This document shows positions 1-9,028 of a DNA stretch of 45,657 bases, in pieces. The position numbers and the translations under genes are program-made. The DNA comes from Chlorobium chlorochromatii (GTDB lineage: Bacteria > Bacteroidota > Chlorobiia > Chlorobiales > Chlorobiaceae), in the NCBI GenBank assembly GCA_020721255.1, contig DYND01000011.1:1-45657 (forward strand), read 5' to 3'. Each line of letters begins with the position of its first letter. Position 1 is the stretch's first letter. The notes below the pieces were generated by a model that saw only the letters and a list, made by a program, of their open reading frames with translations, ran no database searches and had not been told where the DNA came from.

Positions 1-3000
1 CCTCTACACCAGCAACCGGATGGAAGTCCTGGTTGATACTCTCGCAACCACCCTCCAGAAGCCGCTCGCCTCAGCGTTCACCAAGGAGGTGATTGTGGTG
101 CAGAGCCGCGGGATGCAGCGCTGGCTCTCGATGGAGCTGGCTTCGCGTTTTGGCGTATGGGCTAACGGTCACTATCCTTTCCCGAACGCGATGGTGCAGG
201 ATCTTTTCAGCAAGCTGCTGCCGGACATGCCCGACACCACACTTTTTGCGCCGGAGGTGATGAGCTGGAAGATTATGCGCCTTCTGCCCGAGCTGCTCGA
301 AACAGAGCAATTCGCTACGTTGCGCCACTACCTCACCGACGACCTCGACGGTCTCAAGCTTTTCCAATTATCCGAAAAAATTGCCGACACTTTCGACCAG
401 TACACACTCTTCCGCTCCGATATGTTGCGGAGCTGGGAGGCGGGTGAGCAGGAACCAAAGGGAGAGGAGTGGCAGCCGATTCTCTGGCGAAAGCTTGCTG
501 AGGGCGCGGGTACGCATCGCGGACGGCTGAAAGAGCTTTTCTGCAGGCAGTTATATGCTGCATCACGCAATGCGATTACGTTGCCGGAACGTATCAACCT
601 CTTTGGCATCTCCTATCTGCCGCAATTTCACCTCGATGCACTTTCCGCAGTCTCTCGGCTGACGGAGGTGAACCTCTTTCTGCTTAGCCCGACCAGTGAA
701 TATTGGGGCGATATTCTCTCAAAAAAAGCAAGTGCCCGACTGGCGCCGGAGGAGCGTGCTTTGCGCAGTGAAGGCAACCCGCTGCTTGCGTCGCTTGGGC
801 GCATCGGGCGCGATTTTTCCGAGATGATTATCGACCTGAGCGACAGCGCCTCAATGCAGCAGGAGCATTACGATGATCCGTGCGATGCAATGTGCGGCGA
901 GACGCTGCTCCACGCCCTTCAATCTGATATTCTCAACCTCTCAGGTACAGGTGAGGATGGCGTCATGCATCCGTTCGACCCTACAGATCGTTCAGTGCAA
1001 ATCCACTCCTGCCACACGCCGCTTCGCGAAATTGAGGTGCTTTACGACAATATTCTCGCCATGCTTGAGGAGCACCCCGACCTGAGCCCGCGCGATATTA
1101 TTGTGATGACGCCCGAGATTGAGAGCTATTCGCCCTACATCTCCAGTGTTTTTGGGGCAACGGGGAGTGCCGGAGCAGAGAGCGCAGTGGCGCTTCATTA
1201 CTCCATTGCCGATCGGCGGTTGATGAACGAGGGTGAAATTGCGTCGGCAGTGCTGAAGCTGCTTTCCTTGCCCGGCAGCACTCTGGCAGCCTCGGCGCTG
1301 TTCGACCTGCTGGCATCGCCTCCGGTAAGCCGTCGTTTTGTGCTTGATGCCGATGAGTTGGCGCTTATCCGCACATGGATTGAACAGAGCGGCATTCGCT
1401 GGGGGATGGATGAGGACGACCGTTCGTCGCGGAACCTGCCCGCCTATCGCGACAACTCCTGGAGGGCGGGGCTCGACCGTTTGCTGCTTGGCTACGCCAT
1501 GCCGGATGAGCATCAGCTCTTTAACGGCATTCTCCCTTATGATGACATGTCAGGCTCGGTTGCGGAGAGTCTTGGTAAGTTCGCTGAATTCGTTGACAGG
1601 ATTGACCGCTTTGTCCAAAGTTTTGAACGTTTTCGCACACTTCAAGAGTGGCGCGTGCAGTTTCAGGCACTGCTGTCCGACTTTATTGCTCCCGCAGACA
1701 GCTCTGAACGAGAATTTGCGGCCATTGCCGAGCTTGCCGAACAGCTTGGTGATGCAGCCACAAAAGGGGAGTTTACCGGCAATATTTCGCCTGCGGTGAT
1801 CATTTCATGGCTCAAAGCACGCCTTGAGCATCAAGAGCAGGGGCTTGGCTTTATGACAGGCGGCATCACCTTTTGCGCCATGCTGCCCATGCGGAGCATT
1901 CCCTTCCGTGTCGTTATGCTTATCGGCATGAACGACAACGCTTTTCCCCGCCAGAGCCGTGCCCCGGGCTTTGACCTTATCGCCCGTGAACCGCAGAAGG
2001 GCGACCGCTCACTCCGCAACGAAGACCGCTACCTCTTTCTTGAGTCGATACTCTCCGCGCGCGACATGCTTTATATCAGCTATGTCGGCCAGAGCATCAG
2101 CGATAATAGCGAACTGCCGCCATCGGTATTAGTCAGCGAACTTCTTGACGCTGTGCGGCGAGGCTTCTCCCTTCCCGATGCCGGTTCGGTGGAACAGCAT
2201 CTCGTCGTGCGTCACCGCCTGCAAGCCTTTAATCGGGAGTATTTTACCTCGGGTTCTCCGTTTTTCAGCTACTCAGCCGAAAACTTTCGGGCACTTGTTG
2301 AGAAGGAAAAGACGGCAAACGGTTTAAGCCCCGTTGTGTGCCCCCTTATGCGCCCTTTTATGAGCGCCCCCCTTGCTGAACCGTCTGAGGATTGGCGTAC
2401 CGTGTCATTGCAGCAGTTGTTACGCTTTTATGATAATCCGGCAGGATTTTTCCTTGAACAGCGGCTTGGCATCGGGCTTGATGGAACTGCACAGCCGCTT
2501 GAAGATCGCGAACCATTTGGCATTGTGGGATTGCAACGGTACAGCGTCAAGCAAGAGATGCTTGAATCGGTGCTTGCTGGAGAGTCGTCTCAGGAACTGC
2601 TGCCGCTCTTTCGCAGTCGCGGAGTGCTTCCACCTGCCCGACATGGGGAGCAACTTTTCAGCCTTATCGCCGATGAGGTTAAGGTCTTTGCATCTAAGGT
2701 GCAGGGGAGTATCGGCAGCCAGCAAATGCTCATGCCACTTGAAATTGATCTGCAACTTGGCGCATTCCGCCTTACCGTAAAGCTTGACAGGCTTTGGCCA
2801 CACTGCCAGCTTCACTATCGCTGCGCCTCGCTCAAAATAAAAGACCTCATGCGCTGCTGGATTGAGCATCTTGTGCTGAATGCCGCTGCACCATCAGGCT
2901 ATCCTCGCGAGAGCCATCTCATTATGGAGGATGATGTTAAAACCTTCATTCCCATTGATGGCGCTGCAGCTCATATCGAAACGCTCCTCACCCGCTATTG

Positions 3001-3238
3001 GCAAGGTCTCGTAATGCCTTTGCGCTTTTTCCCGCGTTCATCCTACGCTTATGCTCCAAAAGAGCGCCTCGATGCGGCCTATCGCGAATGGCGCGACGAC
3101 ACCTTCAGCAATCGACTTGGCGAAGGTTCTGACCCTGCCATTCGCCGTTGCTTCGGCGCTACAGAGCCCTTTGATGACGAGTTCTGCGCTATTGCGGTTG
3201 AGTTGCTGAAGCCGATGATAGAGGCTATGGCAGGGTAA
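1..3238 (+). CDS. recC: Exodeoxyribonuclease V subunit gamma (RecC), 5' end cut by window
   Basis: RecC is the subunit of RecBCD that scans for Chi and holds the DNA fork during double-strand break repair. The reading frame stays open from base 2, and the residues before the first ATG (position 20) read LYTSNR. This matches the VYHSNR-type N-terminus of RecC, so the true start lies a few codons outside the window and the ATG at 20 is internal. About 1078 residues are visible, near the usual RecC length. Diagnostic stretches are SRGMQRWL near the N-terminus and the family block FCAMLPMRSIPF followed by GMNDNAFPR around residues 620-650. The C-terminal third is the inactivated nuclease-like fold expected of RecC. 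recB does not follow, so the partner subunits must be upstream or elsewhere. GC looks higher here than in most of the window. The product call is firm; only the start is missing. Confidence 0.93.
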   Translation, partial: LYTSNRMEVLVDTLATTLQKPLASAFTKEVIVVQSRGMQRWLSMELASRFGVWANGHYPFPNAMVQDLFSKLLPDMPDTTLFAPEVMSWKIMRLLPELLETEQFATLRHYLTDDLDGLKLFQLSEKIADTFDQYTLFRSDMLRSWEAGEQEPKGEEWQPILWRKLAEGAGTHRGRLKELFCRQLYAASRNAITLPERINLFGISYLPQFHLDALSAVSRLTEVNLFLLSPTSEYWGDILSKKASARLAPEERALRSEGNPLLASLGRIGRDFSEMIIDLSDSASMQQEHYDDPCDAMCGETLLHALQSDILNLSGTGEDGVMHPFDPTDRSVQIHSCHTPLREIEVLYDNILAMLEEHPDLSPRDIIVMTPEIESYSPYISSVFGATGSAGAESAVALHYSIADRRLMNEGEIASAVLKLLSLPGSTLAASALFDLLASPPVSRRFVLDADELALIRTWIEQSGIRWGMDEDDRSSRNLPAYRDNSWRAGLDRLLLGYAMPDEHQLFNGILPYDDMSGSVAESLGKFAEFVDRIDRFVQSFERFRTLQEWRVQFQALLSDFIAPADSSEREFAAIAELAEQLGDAATKGEFTGNISPAVIISWLKARLEHQEQGLGFMTGGITFCAMLPMRSIPFRVVMLIGMNDNAFPRQSRAPGFDLIAREPQKGDRSLRNEDRYLFLESILSARDMLYISYVGQSISDNSELPPSVLVSELLDAVRRGFSLPDAGSVEQHLVVRHRLQAFNREYFTSGSPFFSYSAENFRALVEKEKTANGLSPVVCPLMRPFMSAPLAEPSEDWRTVSLQQLLRFYDNPAGFFLEQRLGIGLDGTAQPLEDREPFGIVGLQRYSVKQEMLESVLAGESSQELLPLFRSRGVLPPARHGEQLFSLIADEVKVFASKVQGSIGSQQMLMPLEIDLQLGAFRLTVKLDRLWPHCQLHYRCASLKIKDLMRCWIEHLVLNAAAPSGYPRESHLIMEDDVKTFIPIDGAAAHIETLLTRYWQGLVMPLRFFPRSSYAYAPKERLDAAYREWRDDTFSNRLGEGSDPAIRRCFGATEPFDDEFCAIAVELLKPMIEAMAG

Positions 3239-3248
3239 TAATGATATT

Positions 3249-3269
3249 GCGCCAGAAACGCTCTGGTGC
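3249..3269. other. Small hairpin after recC
   Basis: Arms GCGCCAGA (3249-3256) and TCTGGTGC (3262-3269) pair with one G-U wobble around a five-base loop, ten bases after the recC stop. There is no T tract behind it, so it is a weak terminator or an mRNA 3' end stabiliser at most. Confidence 0.4.
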
Positions 3270-3343
3270 AGGTTGATTTCTGCTTGAGAAGGAGCGCGTT
3301 TTATTAGCTTTTCAAAATGTTTTATATTCAAAAGGAATAAACT

Positions 3344-3578
3344 ATGGAATTATCTGCCGTAATAACTCTCTCCGCTGAAGGTGGTTACGTTGCGTTGAAT
3401 CCTGAAACAGGGACGACAACTCAAGGCGAAAGTATTGAAAGAGGGTCTTGCGAATTTGCGGGAAGCAACTGAATTGTATCTGGAGGAGTTCCCCCTGATT
3501 CAGTCAGGACGTGCCTTACTGACAACATTTCAAGTTATGGCACATGTCCGGGGGGGGGCAGGTAAAACCATCACCTGA
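3344..3578 (+). pseudogene. hicB: HicB-family antitoxin, frameshifted
   Basis: The ATG at 3344 follows a good ribosome binding site (AAAGGA at 3331-3336). Translation gives MELSAVITLSAEGGYVALNP, then ETGTTTQGESIE, typical of the short RNase-H-like HicB antitoxins that neutralise HicA mRNA interferases. At 3437-3441 the frame breaks. Dropping one A from the GAAAGAGG stretch restores EGLANLREATELYLEEFPL and LLTTFQVMAH, the expected HicB middle and end. As sequenced, the first frame runs into an unrelated peptide, so the antitoxin is broken unless the extra A is a sequencing error. The restored frame ends at 3576-3578, antisense to the last codons of the DUF4347 gene. No intact hicA accompanies it. 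Confidence 0.75.
3544..3570 (+). pseudogene. Possible hicA start stub after G9 tract
   Basis: In the position expected for a hicA gene (overlapping the hicB end), an ATG at 3544 begins MSGGGQVK. This resembles the MSG-x-x-V-K opening of HicA toxins. The similarity stops after about eight codons, where the converging DUF4347 gene ends. The codons contain nine consecutive G (3550-3558). This is either a deletion remnant or chance, and eight residues cannot prove homology. Confidence 0.3.
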
Positions 3579-5062
3579 CTGCGCTCCAACTGCCATCAAC
3601 GTCGCCTTTGACGATGCCGATGAGGTTGGCTTCGGTATCGTGGTCGATCGTGATATCCATAGCTGCAATAGACCAATCGACCGCTTTACGGTTCATTGTT
3701 GTTGCCAGCGCATCTGTTTCAGCTACAAAAATCCATTCGCTTTCAGGTGCAGTTTCAAGCCCAACCGCCATCTTTAAAATCGTCAGTGCATCAGTGGCTC
3801 TTACTCGTCCATCATGGTTTACATCAGCCGCCAGGAATTGATAGGGTTGAACAGCTAAGCCATCGGAATTTGGATTACTTCCTACCGCCATTTTGAGCGC
3901 TGCAAGAGCATCTTCGGCTGTAACCGCATCGTTAAGCACGTTGTTTTCTCTTTCGGCACGAATGGTGTAGTTGCTTTCCTGTAAGTCGGTAAAGCTGTAA
4001 TTGCCCGAAGCATCGCTCATGGTATGCGTTGATGAGAGGGTAAATGGCTGAGCTTTTTCTGTACCTACCATACCGTCTGCTAAGCTTAACGTAAACAAGC
4101 TTTGGTTTGTTGGCTCTGAAAGCGTTAAAACACCAAGTTGCACTTCACCTGAAGATAATGACAACGCATTGCCGAAAGCAGCAAGTGAAAATATTTTTGG
4201 TGTGTCTTGCGCAATTTCGGTGTTCCATCCGCTTGGAAGCATAGTTTGCCACAATGCCGTTGAGCCATCCTGTAACTCAATTTCAAACTCAAGGCTTTCA
4301 CAATCGCTTGGTGATACTGTTTTCCAGATTTCAACGGTACGGCTACCATCTGCTTTGAGTTCAATGTTTCTAAATTCGATAAGGTGAGCCGTGCCAGTGC
4401 TTGCTGTTGGCATCAGATTTACATGAACATCGCTTAGCGCTTCGCCTGTTTTCCAGAAGGTGATGTTGCCGGTGAGGTCGTGCTTGTTGTCGAGCGGAGT
4501 AACAATACCCGTTGTCACACTCGTCACACTCTCGTTGGTGTTATGACCATCGGTGTAACTTGCTGTTACGCTGATTTTTTCACCAACGTATGTTTTTTCA
4601 AGCACGAGTGTGCTACCTGTAGCATTGTTGATATCCACCCCGTCAGCTTGCCATTTGTAACTAACGGTGCCCATACCATCAGCATCGGCAAGATTGTTGG
4701 TAGCTGTTAACGTCTGCCCTTGTGTAGTGGTGCCTGTGATGTTGACTGTGCCGGTTGGGACATCGTTGACATTGACGACGGCTGTTGTTGCTGCACTTAC
4801 TACACTTTCAGCCGCACCTTGGCCATCGGTATAACTGGCTGTAACGCTGATGGTCTGACCTACTTGAGTTTGGCTTAGAATCAAAGTACTGTCTGTTGCC
4901 TCCAAAATGTCAACACCGTTAGCTTTCCACTGGTAACTGATGTTCAATGTGGTCGGACCATCTGGATCTGTCAACGTATTGGTTGCTGTCAGAGTCTGAT
5001 TCTGGATGGCTGTACCGGTAATTGTTACCAAGCCAGTCGGTTCATGCGTTTCATTGACAATC

Positions 5063-5392
5063 GAAGCCTTGACTGTATAGCTTCCGGTTGAATCATCGCC
5101 AAGTTCAGAGGCTTCAAGATAAACCGTACTCGAGTTGGTAGCCACATAAGAGAAAGTGGCTAAATCTAAACCGTAGCCATTATTAATGATATAGCCCGAC
5201 GAGTCGCGCAGGTAAAGATAAGCCGCGTCCAGCGAGCCAATGCCCGAAGCGGTCATTTCAAACAGATAGCGCTGCCCAGCAACCAAATCAATCTTGAAGT
5301 AGTCCTGATCCGAGACCACCTCGATGTTCCCACTCTTGGCAATACCTAAAGTCAATGCAGTTGCGCCAGTACGATCATCGGCGTAGTCGTCA
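5063..5392 (-). repeat. Tandem PPC-like repeat, copy 2 in protein order
   Basis: One of two almost identical DNA blocks inside the DUF4347 gene, offset by 345 bp (115 codons). Each encodes DDYADDRT through GDDSTGSYTVKAS. The copies differ by only a handful of substitutions, so they come from a recent duplication or are kept alike by gene conversion. Confidence 0.9.
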
Positions 5393-5407
5393 GAAGTGGT
5401 GACAAGC

Positions 5408-5737
5408 GAAGCCTTAACAGTATAGCTTCCGGTTGAATCATCGCCAAGTTCAGAGGCTTCAAGATAAACCGTACTCGAGTTGGTAGCCACATAAGAGAAA
5501 GTGGCTAAATCTAAACCGTAGCCATTATTAATGATATAGCCCGACGAGTCGCGCAGGTAAAGATAAGCCGCGTCCAGCGAGCCAATGCCCGAAGCGGTCA
5601 TTTCAAACAGATAGCGCTGCCCAGCAACCAAATCAATCTTAAAGTAGTCCTGATCCGAGACCACCTCGATGTTCCCACTCTTGGTAATACCTAAAGTTAA
5701 TGCAGTTGCGTTAGTACGATCGTCGGCGTAGTCGTCG
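5408..5737 (-). repeat. Tandem PPC-like repeat, copy 1 in protein order
   Basis: Partner of the block at 5063-5392, in the same orientation. Recombination between the two would delete or add exactly 115 codons without changing the reading frame, so the length of this protein could vary between strains. Confidence 0.9.
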
Positions 5738-6350
5738 ACCAATACCCTATCCAATCCCTCAAGCGGCTGCACAACGCTTTCCACCACACCACTCTCCACC
5801 TCCAACTCCCAATCCCCACCAAGCGCCGTAGATCCAGTAAGATCATCCGAAGCCGCAACATCCACACCCGTAAGTGCTGCAAAAACATCAACAAACGCCA
5901 ACCCTTCAGCTCCTGCACCAACATTGCACCCATAAAGCAAAATGTCGCCCGTTGGCGACAACGATGAACCAATCTGCGACAATGTTGCTGCGTAACTATT
6001 GATTGTTGAACTTGAAAGTGTTTTAGAGCCCAGCAGCAGCGAGCTGGAACTGCCGTGGCTGAAGATATGGAGAGCATCAATATTCGTACGCCCTTGCAAA
6101 ATTTGAGCAAGCTGATCAAGGCCATCTTTTTCCGTCTCAAGCAAGATGGATTTCAGCGTTGGAAGGTAATGCCGAGATCAGTATTGAAAGGTTAGGAAGT
6201 GAGCCATCGAAAATGAACAATTCACGACGCACAGACGAGGATGTTGAAGTGGTGTTCATGATGGTCAAAAATTGAGGTGAAAGATGAAGGGGATTTTTGG
6301 AGATATTGAAGATAAAATTTTTTATCCAAAAACACACCGCGTCTTATATG

Positions 6351-7913
6351 TCATGTAATATGCAGCCCTATCTCTTTTTGAAACTCATGCTCATTCGTCC
6401 GCTTGCTTTCAACCTCATGCTGCGTGAATTCGTGCCGAATGCTCCCTTTGTAGATGCATCCGATGCGTGTCGATAACCCGATAATTTCCTCAAGCTCCGA
6501 AGAGATAAGCAGAATTGCCATGCCTTGCTTACGAGCGTCAATAATCTTCTTGTGGATGGTTTCAATGGCGCCGATATCAACGCCGCGCGTTGGTTGTGCA
6601 AGAATCAGCAGCGATATATTCGGGCGATTCATTTCGCGGGCAAGCACCACTTTTTGCTGGTTTCCTCCCGATAATGAGCCGATCGACTGCGTTGCTGGCG
6701 CTTCGCAACGGATGTCGTAGTTGGCAATCATGGTTTTGGCGTAGTGGCTCAGAGCATTTTGGTTGAACCCAATGCCTTGGTGAAAAAGGCACTCTTTGTG
6801 GCGCCCAAAAATTAGATTCTCTTCTACCGTATAATCAGTAATAACGGCATAACGCAGGCGATCTTCAGGTGTATGCGAAATGCCCATTGCGGCTATTGCC
6901 GCAGGGCGTTGACCAAGAAGCGAGTTTCCCTTAACGGTTGCACTGCCTGAAAGATGCGCATCATCAGGCACAAGTCCCCAAAGCGCCTGTAACAGCTCAC
7001 TTTGTCCATTGCCTTCAACACCGGCAATCCCATAAATCTCGCCCGCTTTCACCTGTAGCGAAAGGCCGTGCAGTTTATTCTCACCCTTGGTTGAGCGATA
7101 GTTGAGATTATTAATGCAGAGGATGACTTCCCCAGGTGTTGCTGCAGGATTGTTGACGTTCAGCAGCACATTGCGCCCCACCATTATCTGTGCCAGCTCC
7201 GGTTTTGTGACAGACTTGGCTGGGAGTGTATCGATAATCGCACCTTCCCGCATAACGCTTACCGTATCGGCAACAGCAAGCACTTCGTCAAGTTTATGGG
7301 TAATGAGGATGATGGTTTTGCCCTTATTGCGCAGCGCCTGAAGTGTGGCAAAAAGCCGTTCCGTCTCCGACGGTGTCAGCACAGCCGTTGGTTCATCAAA
7401 CATCATAATCTCTGCCTGGCGAAACAGGAGCTTGAGAATTTCAACCCGCTGCTGTTCGCCAATGCTGAGGCTACTAACAAGCGCATCGGGATCAACCGCC
7501 AATCCATAAGCTTCAGCATCATGTCGGATATGCTCTTTCGCGTTTTTCAACGGCAGTCGTCGAAAAAGGCTGCGCTCTTCGTGACCGAGTATGATATTTT
7601 CAGCAACCGATAGCTCAGGAATCAGCATAAAGTGCTGATGTACCATCCCGATACCGGCGTTGATTGCTTCTCGTGGTGAAGTGAACCGTGCAGGTTTCCC
7701 TTTAACGGTAATCTCTCCCGTTGTTGGCTGGTACATGCCGTATATCATTTTCGTCAACGTGCTTTTGCCTGCACCATTTTCCCCCACCAGCGCATGAATC
7801 GTCCCCGCTTCCACAACAAGAGAAATGTTGCTGTTTGCAGCAAAGGTTCCAAAGAGTTTTGAAACAGCATGTAATTGGACAGCAATCGCCATAGCAGAAT
7901 GATTTTCAATCAC
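6351..7913 (-). CDS. Two-domain ABC ATPase of the sugar/nucleoside (YufO/RbsA-like) class
   Basis: This is the ATP-hydrolysing subunit of an importer of the simple sugar/nucleoside type, with two nucleotide-binding domains in one chain of about 520 residues. The first half has Walker A GENGAGKST (residues 44-52), the Q-loop stretch HQHFMLIPELSVAENI, signature LSIGEQQR, Walker B MMFDEPTA and switch His in LITHK. The second half has the degenerate P-loop GVEGNGQSE and signature LSGGNQQKV, as is usual in this class. The start is either GTG at 7913, directly after the upstream stop, or ATG at 7892; neither has a clear Shine-Dalgarno. The gene abuts bchC, suggesting co-transcription. No permease or solute-binding lipoprotein gene lies nearby, so its partners and substrate are unknown. 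Confidence 0.85.
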   Translation of the reverse strand: MIENHSAMAIAVQLHAVSKLFGTFAANSNISLVVEAGTIHALVGENGAGKSTLTKMIYGMYQPTTGEITVKGKPARFTSPREAINAGIGMVHQHFMLIPELSVAENIILGHEERSLFRRLPLKNAKEHIRHDAEAYGLAVDPDALVSSLSIGEQQRVEILKLLFRQAEIMMFDEPTAVLTPSETERLFATLQALRNKGKTIILITHKLDEVLAVADTVSVMREGAIIDTLPAKSVTKPELAQIMVGRNVLLNVNNPAATPGEVILCINNLNYRSTKGENKLHGLSLQVKAGEIYGIAGVEGNGQSELLQALWGLVPDDAHLSGSATVKGNSLLGQRPAAIAAMGISHTPEDRLRYAVITDYTVEENLIFGRHKECLFHQGIGFNQNALSHYAKTMIANYDIRCEAPATQSIGSLSGGNQQKVVLAREMNRPNISLLILAQPTRGVDIGAIETIHKKIIDARKQGMAILLISSELEEIIGLSTRIGCIYKGSIRHEFTQHEVESKRTNEHEFQKEIGLHIT

Positions 7914-8870
7914 TTAAACCCAGCTTAACACGGTTTTGATGGATTCTTTGCCGTCAAGCGCCCGTCGGTACGCCAGCTCAAATTGCGATACAGGAAAGAC
8001 TGCGGTGAAAAATTTTTCGCTATCAAGCACGGTATTTTCAAGGAGAGCTGAAGCTGTTTTTAAATGCGACAAGGTGGTAATATTGGAGCTGATAATAGCA
8101 GGCTCCTTGTGCTGTATCAACCGATAATCATACGCCATCACTTCGTAATTGCCCATCAGCACCACTGCCGCCTTCGGCTTCATCAGTCGCACCGTTTTTT
8201 CAATCAGCAATATTCTGCCCGTTGTCTCAATAATAACATCGTAGCAGTTATTGAATTCAGGCGTGAAATCATCAAGGTCAAGGGCGATATGTTCGGCATG
8301 TGAGAGCTGTCCGCGAATGCCGAAGGTCTCAACGGCATCAACATGCTCGTAGCCGAGCGCATGCAGATACTCCGACACCATCAACCCCACCGAACCGAGG
8401 CCAAGCACCAGAATCCGCGAAGTTGGGTTCAGCGATACTTTTTCGATTGCGCTCACCGCATAAGCAAGCAGTCCTGTCAGTAAATCGCGATGAACAGGAG
8501 GGCGGCCTAACGCCAAAACATGCTGTCGCGATGTGGGGATAATTTCCGCATGGCAGCCCGCATAAGACTCAATTCCAGGCCAGCGGTCAGCTTTGAACGC
8601 ATACACAAAATCACCAGGCTGGAGATCAGTGACGGCAGTTCCAGTCTCAAGCACCTGACCAATCGCTTCACTTCCAGGCATAAGAGGATATTTGAACACT
8701 CTGCTTGATACCGGCTTGTTGGTCAGCAGAAGTCTATCAAAACCTGGAGTTATTGTGGTTGCAATGGTTTTAATCAGCACATCATCCGGCTGATCGGCAT
8801 CATAAGCAGTACGCTGGAGTTTCAGTTTATTAGCCTTTTGCAGCACAATTGCCTGAGTTTCACCCTTCAT
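7914..8870 (-). CDS. bchC: MDR-family dehydrogenase, probable bacteriochlorophyllide a dehydrogenase BchC
   Basis: A medium-chain dehydrogenase/reductase of about 318 residues. The N-terminal GroES-like part contains YPLMPGSEAIGQVLETG and LQPGDFVYAF. The Rossmann part contains GLGSVGLMVSEYL, followed by YDVIIETTGR and AAVVLMGNYE, and it ends KESIKTVLSWV. The pattern, including the C-terminal end and the apparent absence of the structural zinc cysteine cluster, resembles BchC. That enzyme oxidises the C3 hydroxyethyl group to acetyl in bacteriochlorophyll a synthesis, which green sulfur bacteria need for reaction centres and the FMO protein. The ATG at 8870 (MKGETQAIV) is preferred because the open frame upstream of it lacks protein-like character. 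It diverges from ogt across about 158 bp. Another MDR enzyme remains possible. Confidence 0.62.
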   Translation of the reverse strand: MKGETQAIVLQKANKLKLQRTAYDADQPDDVLIKTIATTITPGFDRLLLTNKPVSSRVFKYPLMPGSEAIGQVLETGTAVTDLQPGDFVYAFKADRWPGIESYAGCHAEIIPTSRQHVLALGRPPVHRDLLTGLLAYAVSAIEKVSLNPTSRILVLGLGSVGLMVSEYLHALGYEHVDAVETFGIRGQLSHAEHIALDLDDFTPEFNNCYDVIIETTGRILLIEKTVRLMKPKAAVVLMGNYEVMAYDYRLIQHKEPAIISSNITTLSHLKTASALLENTVLDSEKFFTAVFPVSQFELAYRRALDGKESIKTVLSWV

Positions 8871-9028
8871 GGTTATTGGTATCAGTTGTATTAACGAAGC
8901 TGTTGTGAAAAAGAGTTGTTGTGAAAGAATATACAGAGAAGCTAACTTGCCACAATTTTCACCGCTTGAAGATAAACAGGGGAGAGAACTTTGTAAAGCA
9001 TTTGTTAACACCTACAAAGATCGATGCA

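Larger units (their letters stand above)
3571..6259 (-). pseudogene. DUF4347 multi-domain surface/secreted protein, frameshifted near N-terminus
   Basis: The start at 6259 gives MNTTSTSSSVRRELFIFDGS, the opening strand of a DUF4347 domain, but the frame stops at 6137-6139. The neighbouring frame carries the rest of DUF4347 (HIFSHGSSSSLLLGS, LLYGCNVGAG, DVAASDDLTG) and stays open to 3571. Skipping one base near 6140-6150 joins them into about 895 residues. Domain order after DUF4347: two near-identical 115-residue PPC-like modules (DQDYFKIDLVAGQRYLFEM), two Ig-like modules (YQWKANGVDI and YKWQADGVDI), a cohesin-like region, a carboxypeptidase-regulatory-like linker, and a C-terminal dockerin-like pair (DVNHDGRVRATDALTILKMA). 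DUF4347 is common at the N-terminus of large type I exported adhesins. No classical RTX nonapeptide was seen. It may be a decayed gene, a sequencing error, or a +1 frameshift at the UGA. The gene converges on the hicB remnant. Confidence 0.75.

Noticed and set aside
992..1513. A 173-codon open frame antisense to recC
   Set aside because: A shadow of the codon pattern in recC, with no start signal and no protein-like motif.
3571..6144. RTX nonapeptide repeats in the DUF4347 protein
   Set aside because: No GGxGxDxUx arrays were found; the acidic loops at the C-terminus are dockerin-like instead.
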